A stretch of DNA of 64,000 nt from Diplolepis rosae. Its lineage: Eukaryota; Arthropoda; Insecta; Hymenoptera; Diplolepididae. The position numbers were made by a program, and so were the translations under genes. A model generated the notes under the pieces. It was not told the origin of the DNA and ran no database searches. It was given only the letters and a program-made list of their open reading frames with translations. This document shows positions 26,154-37,222 of the stretch, in pieces (within the stretch, counting starts at the first letter, position 1; every line of letters starts with the position of its first letter). Location: contig JAPYXD010000727.1 in NCBI GenBank assembly GCA_030998225.1, forward strand, positions 5,208,001-5,272,000, given 5' to 3'.

Positions 26154-26205
26154 GTCGAAAGCGTCTTTTTTTCCACAGAAATATTTCAAATTGTTTAAAA
26201 TATAC
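26154..26205 (+). repeat. Dispersed fragment of the array's 339-bp unit
   Basis: AGTCGAAAGCGTC, a T-run, TTCCACAGAAA and TTTCAAATT repeat the stretch just downstream of the tRNA-like part of the array unit, with small changes. It shows the unit exists outside the array. Confidence 0.75.
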
Positions 26206-27144
26206 ATCTAAATTCTCATATTTTCCTTTTGGTTCACATTTATTTTTACGTTACATTGGAAGCAGAAAAGCATTCAGGATTAAAAGAATATTTTACGGAG
26301 TTGAAAAATATTTTTATCTAGTTTTAAATTTACATTTATCACTTTTTTCGTAATGAAAAACTAAATTTCAATGATTATCTTATTTATGATTTCAATTTCA
26401 TTTTTCATACGTATCATGTCTTATGAAAAAGATATGGAGATTATAAAATTTTTTTTTTTGCAAAAATAATAATTGTCATGGATTTGAAACATATTCAAGT
26501 TAATATCCTTCACGCATAAACACGCAACAAAAAACATAATCAGAAGTGCCATTTAAAATGGTCAGTCTGTGTTCTGAAAGGCAAAATAGTAATAAATAAT
26601 AAATTTTATTCTTGTAAGTGTGGCCACTTGAATTGCACTTTATTTATTATTTATTTAATATATTTGAATCTAAAATGTTTTAAAATTTAAAATTTGAACT
26701 TTTTATGGAGATAGAGGCAATATTTCTGTCGAAGAAGAGGAGAATTCGTTGACTACGATTGCAAAAGGTATACATTTTTATATAACTCTATAAAGAATTA
26801 CAACCAGTTTGCAGTAAGCTGCCATAAATTACCATCAAGGTTCATCTCTTTTGCCATTACAAACATCGAAAAGATACCCATTACCCATCAACGATTTCCA
26901 ATTGACCTGCTCTCTGAATTTAGATCCTGGAATTTGGGAGAAAAGGTGGTGACTGCTGTGTTGGGGCCATAATTAGAACCAAACTTACCATCGCAGGACC
27001 TTGTACTTCAAATTCCACTTTCTATCAGTTAAACTGCTCAAGTAACATTGGAAAATAAATAATGCAGCTAGAAGGGACTGAGTTTTTTTTTCTTTCTTTT
27101 TTATAGTTCTGACTTATCCTTAGAGCTGGTTTTAAGTCTCACCT
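26206..27144. other. Intergenic, nothing recognised
   Basis: AT-rich sequence without a convincing open frame or inverted repeat. The stretch 26860-27010 is more GC-balanced but matches nothing I know. Confidence 0.4.
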
Positions 27145-27661
27145 TTAAGGCCATGGATCAATCTGTTAATGTGACTAATTTATACATATATTTGTTCATG
27201 TAAGATAACTTTCTTCACTTGCAAAAAATCTTTCTGCGAATTTAGAAAATCTTTTTCTATCCTTCATTTATCTTCCCAAAGTGCAAATTTTAATCTCTCT
27301 CTCTCTATATCCCTCGGTAACTATTCTTACCATGAAATGAAGAGAGCAGTTCTAAAAAGTGTCCATTTGACATAGGAAAAAACTATTACTTTATTGGACA
27401 TAAAATGTAATCGACTAAATTGGCAAGAAGATAGAAAAATATTGACATTGATAGATGAAGGATAGAATGAGATAGAAAAGGGGAGATTGAAAAAGATAGA
27501 CGTGAAATAGATTAGAAAATATAGACATGAATTTAGAATGAAAAAGAGATAGAATTGCATAAATTACCTCTATCTTTTTCTATAATATAGTTTTAAAATG
27601 ATAAGATTTCTATCTTTTTACTCCCAGCAGGGACGGGCTCTGGTTGATCCGTGGCCCTAAA
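27145..27661. mobile_element. TTAAGGCCATGG foldback element, copy 2
   Basis: TTAAGGCCATGGATCA and TTCATGTAAGATAACTTTCTT at the left match copy 1 (7924-8289). The right end TTGATCCGTGGCCCTAA is its inverse with changes. The centre differs from copy 1 and is rich in GATAGAAA and its complement. Confidence 0.65.
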
Positions 27662-29060
27662 ATTTCCCATTTTGTTCATAAACCTATAAAATCTAATTAT
27701 ATCTGAATAAGTTAGTTTCAGCATTTCCTTTTGAAATTCTAAGACGATTTAAAAGTTGTCAATTTTTGTGAAAAAGAATTACAATGTTTACTAGTTTAAA
27801 CTTCAAACTTTTTTTTCTTCTTATTTGTCCTCAAACCATGAATTTAAAGGTGGTTGGTAAATGCAAGGGTTGAATTGAAGCTGAGTAGATTTTTTTTTAG
27901 AATCCCGTAAATCTTCCAGCAATTCAGAGAAACTGCGTCGGTTGGAAAACACAGTGGGTCTGTCCAGGTGCAAAAGTGAATTGAGAGAAACGTCTCAAAA
28001 TGCAAAGCAGCTTTGTGTGAAGTCGTTTGTAAATCCGTGTTTCGAAGAGGAAAATGGGGATAGAGGACACAGTACAGCAGCACAGCGCAACCACCTCGAA
28101 TACCTTTGATGATTTCATGGAAACCTGTATTGTTCTCTTCTCACAGTTACCTGACTGTAATCTTGTCAGGTTAGAATTTGAAACCTTCGAAGAAAACTTT
28201 TCAAACGGTTTCTTCCACTGTTGCCATTTTTCCCTTTAAATGATTAAATCAGCTTAGGTGTTATTGTTTTACCTATTACATTATTTCAATTTTCTAAATA
28301 AAAAACAATGCAACTATATATTAGCAGTTGATATTTTACCATTTTCATAATTTATTAAATTATATTTTTTTATTTGTTTAATCCTGGTAGAAAATATTAT
28401 AGAAAAGAAAAGTGTAATGTTTATAATTCGAAAAATTACAAACACAGATTAATACAATAGATAATTTCTTCTTTACGTGTATAAAAAGGGTTTTGAAGTA
28501 CTTTTCAGTTAAACGGAGCAAAGCTGAAAATAGTAAAAAGTAAATAAAAGAAAAGGTTAGCTCGAGGACTGAATGAGAGACACGAACACATCGATACGAT
28601 TCAGAACGATATGTTCGGAACAACGAGATGGTGTATCTCTATATTCTATAGTTTGTATTCTGTAGAGTCTATAGGATCCCGGATACGAGAGATTATGTGA
28701 GTTCATTCAGATGCTTTTTTTAATACAGGCACCGTGTCAATAGAATCGACAGGGTACATCGATTTAATGGGCAGATGGGCCACGGAACGACTCCCTTTGG
28801 TTTGAAACCCGACGATTCTTTTATAAGTAGTCCAGAATAGTTCTAAAAACGAGAAAATCGAGGACGCACGCTCCAACAAACATCTTTGCACCTTAAAAAC
28901 ATTTCTGAAAGAAGAGACCTCGTTTAGTATTTTTCCTAGATTATTTTCTCTGATTTCGGCCCTTTAGCTATCAGATCCCAGTAAAAATTATCAAGCCAAC
29001 TAAGAACATCAACCATATTTGAATAAAAACTATTTTTATTAAATTTTATTCCTTGGCATG
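27662..29060. other. Gene-poor stretch with short unassigned open frames
   Basis: Small open frames occur on both strands (about 27844-28240, and 28703-28891 on minus). None has a recognisable motif, and none can be joined by credible splice sites into a longer protein. The minus-strand segment 28703-28891 has less AT-biased composition than its surroundings. No gene is called. Confidence 0.3.
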
Positions 29061-29280
29061 GTGGATATAATTTTGGAGATAGAAAGAGAGAGAGCGTTTT
29101 AGGGGTGCAAATCAGCTACTTGGAAGGGATAGAAAAGGTTCTATCTCTTTCTATCTTATTACTTCCAGCAGGCACCCCTAATATATATTTAAAAATTTTA
29201 TAAATACATTACTTTGTACATAATAAATATTCTAAATTTGTCGCTAACACATATAAAACTGAAAAATCAGCATGTACCAA

Positions 29281-29345
29281 GACTCGAACCCTAACCATGC
29301 ACGCATCGATATATTGCCATACGCTTAGTCTACTGAGCTAAGGTA
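29281..29345 (-). repeat. tRNA-like SINE relic
   Basis: On the minus strand, CTTAGCTCAGTAGACTAAGC resembles an A-box and GGGTTCGAGTC a B-box about 50 bases on. D, T and acceptor stems do not close, so this is not a working tRNA. It is unrelated in sequence to the 18.7-20.3 kb unit. Confidence 0.4.
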
Positions 29346-29489
29346 GAACATGAGATGACTGATAAATCTCGATATCACTCATGAGATACATTTCGCTATC
29401 CATGTCTATTCCTCGACAATCCCTATCCAACTTTTCCTATTCCTTCATTAATCCAAAATCAATCCAATCTTCAAATACCCTTTTATCAA

Positions 29490-30075
29490 TTTTTAATTTT
29501 TAATTAGCGTAAACCTCGATTGACAAAGAGATATACAAGAGGTAGAAAGTGATAGAGCTAAAAAGATGAGCGATGTATTGAAATAAAGAGAACATTGAAC
29601 GTTATAACCGTGAATTTGAATTATCAGAAATAGAAAAAGATATAGATAACTATACGAGTCATAGGCTAAGATTAGGAGAAGGAGATTGAAAGAAATGTAT
29701 GTAAATTTGGATAATCAAAAGATAGAAAGAAATAGTGGTGGATAGATGAAGATTAGGCTGAAATAAATAAAACAGAGTTGAAAGAGATAGGCATTAATCT
29801 GGATTTACAAAAAGATATAAAAAAATAGAAGTGGATAGAGAAGAGATAGAAACAAATATAGGTGGATATACGAAGAATAGACAGAGATAAAGAAAACGGG
29901 ATTGAAAGAGATAGGCATGAATTTCGAGTGACTAAGAGATAGAAAGAGATAGAGGTTAATATACGAATGATAGATTGAAATTGGGATACGGGGATTGAAA
30001 GAGATATATGTAAATTTGGATAAACAAAAGATAGAAATAGTTAGTGGTGGATAGAGTTGTAGGGTGAAGTTGTGA
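29490..30075 (+). repeat. Degenerate GATAGAAAGAGATAG-type satellite-like tract
   Basis: Irregular repeats of GATAGAAAGAGATAG, ATGAATTT and GGTGGATAGA over about 580 bp, purine-rich on the plus strand. Shorter pieces of the same type lie at 27390-27560 and 29075-29160. Open frames here only reflect the low complexity. Confidence 0.7.
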
Positions 30076-30895
30076 AAAACGGATGAAAATTTTGAAGAAC
30101 AATTCAATATTTATAATTTTCTACTGAATTTAAATATATTTTAATTTTCATCATCTTTGATCATTTCCTTTTTAAATATATATTTTTTAAAGTTCTTACT
30201 TCTTAAACTACATTTTAGGTTATAATACTTTTTGAGTTTACAGAAAAGCTCTCAATATCTTGAATTCCTGGAGTTTGCTACAGCACTTGGCTTATTACAT
30301 GACAGCTGAATTTTTTCAACGTCTCATTTTCCTTTCCAATTATTTTGGAAAGGATTTAGAAAACTTTATTACCTGATTACCTAGACCCTAGAGTTTTACT
30401 GACTGAGTTTTCTAATTTAGTTTGCAAAGCTCAGGCCATATGGAATTAGGGTGGCGGATTACCTGTTAATGGGGAAATCTATTGTAATATTAAAGTTGTT
30501 CAATCGGTACTGTCTTGCCTACCAATTATTCTTTATTGTCGTATACCTGGGTCCTATTGTTTGACTTTGAAAGGATTCTTCATCCTCTAAATTGCTTCCC
30601 TACTTTCTATTTTTCTACTCCTACTTTAAATTGTTTAGGCTTCAAGTGAAATTTTCAAATGTTGTTACATTAATTTTTTTTTATTTCATACGTTTGACGT
30701 CATCAATTTGACCTTGATCCTGAAATATCCTACGCTATACTTGTGCATTATGTAAAATTGTTTATCCTAATTAGTTGTAAAGAATTGAGAAAATTAAGTA
30801 TTATTTTGATAGATATGTCTTATTTGCGAATAAACTTTCTGGAAATCAAAAGATTTCAACGAGAATTTCAGCTTTTAGAAGATAGTATTTGACAT
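30076..30895. other. Intergenic, nothing recognised
   Basis: AT-rich; no convincing open frame, inverted repeat or RNA gene seen. Confidence 0.4.
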
Positions 30896-31050
30896 TGATT
30901 TCTTCCATTCATAGATTCTGACGCAGGCGTTCTTCTGCATTTCCGCATGGCGTTGGCCCCATGAGAGGGAGATGGGGTGATTGAGATGAGAGCGTGGGTG
31001 GAAGTGTCTGAAAGTGGGAAATATAGATGTGATCTGAGCATCCATTTAAA
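30896..31050 (+). repeat. Dispersed GC-richer repeat, copy 1
   Basis: TTCCATTCATAGATTCT, GCAGGCGTTCT, GCATGGCGTTG, GAGCGTGGGTG and TGAGCATCCA occur in this order here and again at about 46420-46625, with diverged sequence between. The match is real, but element type is unknown and no open frame is shared. Confidence 0.65.
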
Positions 31051-31991
31051 TTTTAAAGCCATATACGATGATTTTGTGCTAACAAAAATATATTATTTAC
31101 AACATTCTATGTTACACAATAAGCATCTGAATTATAAACCATTTATAAATAAAAAATTTTTTAAACATGTATTTATGGTTAATTGATCAATTTGTTATTT
31201 ATTTTACTTTTTCGTTTTTCTGAATATTCCTTTTGTTGAATGGATTAAGTAGGTGGATTATTATTTTAGACGAAACATGCAGAAAAATATATGTTATTAT
31301 GAAAGGCATTTAAAGTTTCATAAAGTAAAAATAGAATATGTAATAAACGGGTTATTCTCATATTGAAATATTTAAAAAAAATATATAATTCTGATTTTGA
31401 ATAATATTTTAAGGCTGAATTATGTATTTGTGAGTAAATGATCGTATTAAAAAATTAATGAAATGTCATTAACAAATATTTAGTAGTAAAAATCAATGTT
31501 GCGTCTGATTCGCGGTTGTCTTGCCGCATGTGGGTTTATCTACTGGATATGTAACACATGAGAGATATGAGAACATATGTGACATATGTGGACTTTGAAG
31601 TGGATAATTCCGTGAATGGTCAGACAGCTAACGCCGATTTTAAGAAAGAATTGGACAGATAATCGTAAAAAAGATTGGTATGAGTGACTACTTCCTCAGT
31701 TTTCCTCATTTAGTACATTTTATCAAGTTTTTTTCAGTGAAAGTATAGCAAATATTGTCTCGAATAAATTGAGCCACGAGAAGTTTCAATCAGATCAAAA
31801 TTATAGACTTTTTATAGTCGGAGTTTATAGACAAAATTTAGTTGTTTTTGAATGATACCTTTCTACCAATAAAAATCTATAATTTTTATCTGGTTTAAAA
31901 TTTAATGCCTTATTTTATAAGAGATAAAATTTTCCACTTTTTCACTAAGAAAAACTCGATAATAGAAAATACTTCTCTTCAATGCTTCTTC
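31051..31991. other. Intergenic, nothing recognised
   Basis: AT-rich spacer. No gene or clear repeat structure found. Confidence 0.4.
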
Positions 31992-32347
31992 ACCCTTCTA
32001 GGAATAATTTATTGGACACGATTCTATCCGATTAAGAACAATTAAGAAATACGATTGAAATTACTTATGTTAATTGTTTCCACACTGAGAAAAAATTTCT
32101 TTGAATTGAAGAAAGTTTTGTTCATTCAAAAAAATTTTATTTAATGTAAACAAATCTCTTTCTTTACATCTAAGAATTTTTTTTTGAATTAACAAAACTT
32201 TCTTTAATTCAAAAGAATTTTTTCTTTAACCGTATATCAAAGACATATTTCTTTGATTCAAATAAATTGTTTTCTGGGTGCAATCGTGTTTCTTAATGCT
32301 TCTCAATCGAATATCAATCGTGTCCAATAAATTATTCCTAGAAGGGT
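31992..32347. mobile_element. Foldback MITE with 31-bp perfect terminal inverted repeats
   Basis: Positions 31992-32022 and 32317-32347 are exact reverse complements (start ACCCTTCTAGGAATAATT). The interior (about 32095-32280) is itself palindromic, built on AAATTTCTTTGAATT-type arms, and recurs at 45345-45545. It therefore looks like one foldback inside another. Confidence 0.8.
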
Positions 32348-32470
32348 AAGCAATTAAATTCCGTTTAGGACTTCTGAAAAATTACCTGATTCAGAAGTAT
32401 TTAAATTTTAATTTCATTTAATTCTTCGCTTTGCGCACTATGCCTCATAGTAACTTTTACTTTAAAATTT

Positions 32471-33011
32471 ACCCAGTTAAAAAAGTGTTACGTCTAGGAA
32501 TACGTACTAATTCACGTCAAAAAGGGTCTAAAAAAATACGTCATAAAGGTCGTACTTTTTCACATTAAAAAGGAAGTCCGAAATTGGAATACTAAAGAAC
32601 GACCTTTTGTACGTCCTTTTTAACGTAAAAATTACGTCCTTTCTGACGTATTCTTTTACGCTAATCATTTTTTTACATTTTTATTTTTTAAGAATAAATT
32701 ATAAACACATTGTTAAATGCGATAAGCATTTCACGTAAGATTAAATTATACACCTAATTTTTTTTTAACAAATGGAATTAATGGTGGTTGTCGTTTAATG
32801 AACAACTAAATAGATTTAGAAAGTAAATATTAAAAAAAAAAAATGATTAGCGTACTAAAGGACGTACTAATTCACGTCAAGGACGTCCTTTAGTATCGCA
32901 AATTTGAACGTCCTTTTTAATGTGAAAAAGTACGACTTTTACTACGTATTTTTTCACACCCTTTTGGACGTGAAAATGCGTATTTTTCAACGTAACATTT
33001 TTTAACTCAGT
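32471..33011. mobile_element. ACGT-rich foldback element, copy 1
   Basis: Arms run inward from ACCCAGTTAA and TTTAACTCAG with matching blocks GTTACGTCTAG, TACGTACTAATTCACGTC, GGTCGTACTTTTTCAC and AAAGGACGT. ACGT cores (GACGT/ACGTC) occur throughout. A shorter copy is at 36060-36302. No coding capacity. Confidence 0.75.
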
Positions 33012-33880
33012 ACAATTGTAAAATTTTACAATTCTGAAAATAGATACTGACTTAAAAAAATTAAGACCTTAAACTTTAAAGAATCTGTTCTAAAAGATTA
33101 ATAGTTAAATTTTAGAAGAAAGCTTGTGTACTGTTTTCCTCAAAATGGAGGTAAAGCTTGGTCGGAGTGTTTTCTCTTCTGCCCACGACATCCCCTCCCC
33201 TTCACCACTTGTTGGGCTTCCGCCATACATTCATAGCTTCATGTTTAAAATTCTCAAGCTAGAATGGGAAACCATATCAATAATTGAGTATAGCTTTCAT
33301 AATAATAACTATAATTTATGTTTTTGCTTCTTTTTTTGAGTTTGAATTTTCATTGTGCGCTGACTCTTCAGCATTGAAATAGAGGGCGCTAGGCAATTTC
33401 CGGTGACACCTGGAAGTTGAGGAAATTCTGTACCTCTTCTGGGTCAAAATTAAAATTAATTAATTAATTTTGATGAATTCAAATTCAAAAGACTGTTATC
33501 ACAAAGATTAATTTTAGTTAAAAAATATGCTAGAAAAATATTTTTTAATTACTAATGTTATAACAAAAAAATTGATATACACTTTGATTTGTATAATTAA
33601 ATCAATCAAAAAAGTACTGCTTTATTTAGCGCAATGCAAAATACGAAAATTTAAATAAAATCTTGGTACCACCATAAGTCATAATCTTATTACGGTTTGA
33701 AATTTGAAAAGTAATATAACTTATTTTGTAGCAATTATTCACGAAATGTCATTGGTTAATTACAAATATTAATTCTCAAATATGTATTTGTATAAGCCAA
33801 TAGAAATAGGGGGAGGGAGTAGTAACATCTCTTCAATGTTCTAAGTGGCCGGTCAAATTTGCGAATATTCGTAAAGTGGT
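33012..33880. other. Spacer upstream of the first wech-type gene
   Basis: Contains a GC-richer patch at 33140-33240 with a 71-residue open frame that resembles nothing. The rest is AT-rich without recognisable features. Confidence 0.35.
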
Positions 33881-34201
33881 GGGGAGTCTTAGGTACTCAT
33901 AATTAGATGTCAGGATTTCATTTCAGTCAATACTCGCTCCAGGTGTCATCAATAAGTACATCTTGATCAGTGCGAGCTCTAAGACAAAAGTATCAGTGCT
34001 CGCTTTCATCTTCACTCAACATGACTGAGTTATTTATATTTTAAAAGTGATTGCCTGTAATGCATTGTGAAATTAGAGTGTATTAGTGAAAAATTAGAAT
34101 ATTTTTGGATTTTTAATTCAAAAAATTGTGATACTTCCATCCCCTACGAAAGTGACGCGCTTCATCACATCTGGTGGAAAGATTTCCTACTGCTCCAAGA
34201 A
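33881..34201 (+). promoter_or_regulatory. Candidate promoter and non-coding first exon of wech paralogue A
   Basis: Several TCAGT initiator-like motifs (about 33925-33995) precede a strong donor, AAGAAGTAAGTT, with GT at 34202. The coding first exon of paralogue A starts after an acceptor at 37204, so its leader must come from upstream. This is the best donor nearby. Inference only. Confidence 0.35.
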
Positions 34202-34481
34202 GTAAGTTAATTAATTTTTTCGTATTTCGTTGCTGATGAAATTTTATTGGACAGTAATTGAAGTGACATAATAGTAATGAATGCATGATTAACTTAAATT
34301 TTATTCACTTATTTCTATTATTTGGACATCATATCTGGTATCCTTGAACCAGGAAATCTAATCGTTGAATATAATTGTTTTTGTGAGAATTCAACGTTTG
34401 ATTTCAATAATTATTTGTGTTTATAATATCTTATACATTGACCCTTAATAAAGAAAGTGAACGAACAAAGTTGATCGCTTG

Positions 34482-34669
34482 AAATTTAAATTACTTTCAA
34501 AGACGAATTGAATTTTATAAGACAATCGCAGAGAATTTCAAAGACTCATTAAATAGTGTTTAATTTTTTCTACCGTTTAACGAACTTTTTCTCTTATTTA
34601 ATGAAAATTCCCTGCAATTGCGTCTTATAAAACTTTATGTCCAAGAGTCTTTGAAAGTAACTTAAATTT
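34482..34669. repeat. 188-bp foldback repeat
   Basis: AAATTTAAATTACTTTCAAA at the left is mirrored by TTTGAAAGTAACTTAAATTT at the right; inner TTTTATAAGAC pairs with GTCTTATAAAA. Non-coding, within the presumed leader intron. Confidence 0.75.
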
Positions 34670-35589
34670 TTCCTTGCAGTAGCAAACATTTGATCTAATA
34701 CTGTTTTCGCGGATTTAGTATTTAATGAGTACTGAACTTCGTGAATTAGGTATTAGATCCAATACTTGCCGAAACTTTTTTGTAATGAGATGTAACGCAT
34801 AAACATTGTAATTTCGTTTTTGATACTTGCGCGAGAAATGTGATTACGGAACCCTGGCGGGGGATAGCAAAAAAGATCGATTCCACGATCAATGAAGACT
34901 CCGTGTGACAAAACTTACTTTTCCACACTAGTGTCGGGAAATTTTGGAAATATTCGAATTCCAACCTTAATTTATTTACCATGCCCTGCGTAAGAGATAT
35001 TCGAGATACTTGTTGTGATTTCATCAATCGATCATAGTTCCGATCATCTTTGCTATTCCGCGCCAGGCCCCGGAATCGCATTTCCCTTCGTATGTAAAGA
35101 AAATAGTATGTTAAACGAGTAGAGATTTTAGAAGATTCGCCACTTGGTTAGGAATGTCCTATTGGATTCTTATTGAATATTTAAGGTGGTGATAAATGTA
35201 AAGTAAACAGTACTAATTTGAAAATTGATGACAGTTGTCGAAAGGCATTTTAAATTGTTTGTAAACATTTGTTTAGTTTGTTTGCCAATCTAATTTTCTG
35301 TGTTGATAAATAGATCGCTATTCTATCTCTTTTTGACTTTCTACAGATATAAGTTTCTGTCGCAGTTACTAAATAAACAAATTATATATGTCTGAGTTTC
35401 GATTCACATGACTTTCAAATTCAGTTAAAAATCAGTGGATGACCAGAATAAGTTTTTTATGTTTTCTATCAAAATTTTCAAGTCCTGTTATTTTGGTCAT
35501 TATGGGTTATAGAAACCGGTGTTTTGATTATAACTTCGTAGCTTCCGGTGGCGCTCTATTCACTATCTGCATAATTACAAAACATCCTG
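34670..35589. other. Presumed leader intron of paralogue A, no named feature
   Basis: A 111-codon minus-strand open frame at 34746-35081 has somewhat gene-like composition, but no motif, promoter or homologue that I recognise. I do not call it a gene. Confidence 0.3.
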
Positions 35590-35829
35590 CACGGAGAAAA
35601 ATGGATATTCAACTATGTGACAAGCATCTTATATATTCAGTCCTGATATCTAGATATTGATCTGTAATATCTGAATAATTAGCTTCACTATCTTAAATAT
35701 TGAAATAGGTTAATATGAATATCTCTGATATTACAGATGAAAATTCAGTTATTTCAATTGAATATATAAGATGCTTGTCACATAGTCGAATATCTAGATA
35801 TGGATCCTGAATATCAATTTTTCTCCGTG
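35590..35829. mobile_element. 240-bp foldback MITE
   Basis: CACGGAGAAAAATGGATATT at the left is mirrored by AATATCAATTTTTCTCCGTG at the right. Inner arms CTATGTGACAAGCATCTTAT and its complement pair exactly. No obvious target duplication. Confidence 0.8.
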
Positions 35830-36059
35830 TGCCGGAAAAACGCTATTGATGTTGAATTGGTTGAGAATCATAATCTAAATCATTCCATTTAAATCTGAAA
35901 CTTATATCTGAGTGGATCTGTACTAGGTTTTTAATCCGAATCAAATCCAGCTCGAGTTCATATAAAAATTATTTTCAATTAGAGTCGATGCGAATAAATT
36001 TGAGGTCGGGATAGTTCGAATTGGAGATTTTGGTATAGATGATTGGAAAATTCTTTCTA

Positions 36060-36302
36060 CCCAAGTTAATGTTACGCCTAGAAATACGTACTTTTCCACG
36101 TCGAAAAGGGCGCAAAAAATACTCCATAAAGGTCGTACTTTTTCAGGTCAAAAAGGACGTACAAAAGGAAGTCCTTTGGTGTCCAAATTTCGGACGTCCC
36201 TTTTAACGTGAAAAGGTACGAGCTTTACGATGTTTTTTTTACACCCTTTTTGACGTGAAAAGATGGGTATTTCTAAACGTGACATTTTGCCTTCAACTTG
36301 GG
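36060..36302. mobile_element. ACGT-rich foldback element, copy 2
   Basis: CCCAAGTT and AACTTGGG form the ends of a 243-bp imperfect palindrome. Blocks such as GTTACGCCTAGAAATACGTA, GGTCGTACTTTTTCA and AAAAAGGACGTAC match copy 1 (32471-33011). Confidence 0.8.
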
Positions 36303-36547
36303 ATCATTAGATGCAAAATTTTATGAACATTCATGCCATTATCAAAAAAAAAGTTTAATTTCTTATGAATTTAACCCTTTAATTTTGGGCTGAAAAACAC
36401 GAATTTGATTTCCCTTTGTCAAATAAAATTTTGTACTGCGAAAGAAGTCTGGCGGTCACAGTTGACATTTGATTTTGATCTAAAATTTGAATCTAGAGTT
36501 AATTTATATCTGTAAAATGAGATAATATATTGTTCAGATAAATACAA

Positions 36548-37128
36548 TTAAGGTAGTTCGTTCAGGAAAATTAGACCTCAGGCAAAAATAGATAATTTTG
36601 CTTTCAAGAATAGCAATATTATTATTGAAGGGCTAATTTGAAAGAGAAAAGATTATTTTTCATGAAAAAAAATTTGAAACTCAAACTAATTTTATTAATA
36701 AATTTTATTTTTGCCCAAACTTATTTTCTTATCGCTTCGAGCCAAGTTTTTGAAAATGCGATTCTAATGAATCACGGTTCGTTTTTTCAGGAAAAAGATT
36801 CTCCACAACTTGACCGTTTCTAAATTTTGAAAATGAATTTTTTAATGGCTGAAATTATAAAAAAAACAATTTTTCAAAACAAAATTTTTATTAACGAATT
36901 GCTGTATTTGATAATAATTAATTCAATTTCAAAAATAGGAAACGGTCATGTCGTAGAGAATCTTTTTCCTAAAAAAATGAACCGTGATTTATTAGAATCG
37001 CATCATTTTTTAAAATTTGGCTGGAAGCGATAAGAAAATAAGTTTGGGCAAAAATAAAATTTATAAATAAAATTATTTTTTTGTGTTTCAAATTTTTTTC
37101 ATGAAAAATAATCTTTTCTCTTTCAAAT
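36548..37128. mobile_element. TTAAGGTAGT foldback family, copy truncated at the right
   Basis: It starts TTAAGGTAGTTCGTTCAGG, followed by GCAAAAATAGATAATTTTGC and TCAAGAATAGCAATATTATT. The inverse arm returns as far as AATCTTTTCTCTTTCAAATT, and the terminal ~90 bp is missing. It lies just before the acceptor of paralogue A's first coding exon. Confidence 0.8.
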
Positions 37129-37222
37129 TTCAAAATTTTTTTGGAAAATTATGTTATTCATGGTGTACTATTTTTTCCTAACCTTGTGTTATTTTGTGTT
37201 TCAGAAAATTAGAGGCATAGGG

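Noticed and set aside
28703..28891. Minus-strand frame ending in PIKSMYPVDSIDTVPVLKKASE
   Set aside because: Looks slightly gene-like in composition, but I cannot name it or join it to other exons.
29281..29345. tRNA gene on the minus strand
   Set aside because: A- and B-box-like sequences are present, but the D, T and acceptor stems do not pair; kept only as a SINE relic.
29805..30107. Minus-strand 100-codon frame rich in Ser, Leu and Tyr
   Set aside because: Direct product of the GATAGAAAGAGATAG low-complexity tract.
34746..35081. Minus-strand 111-codon frame in the wech A leader intron
   Set aside because: No motif, splice partner or promoter recognised; possible repeat relic.
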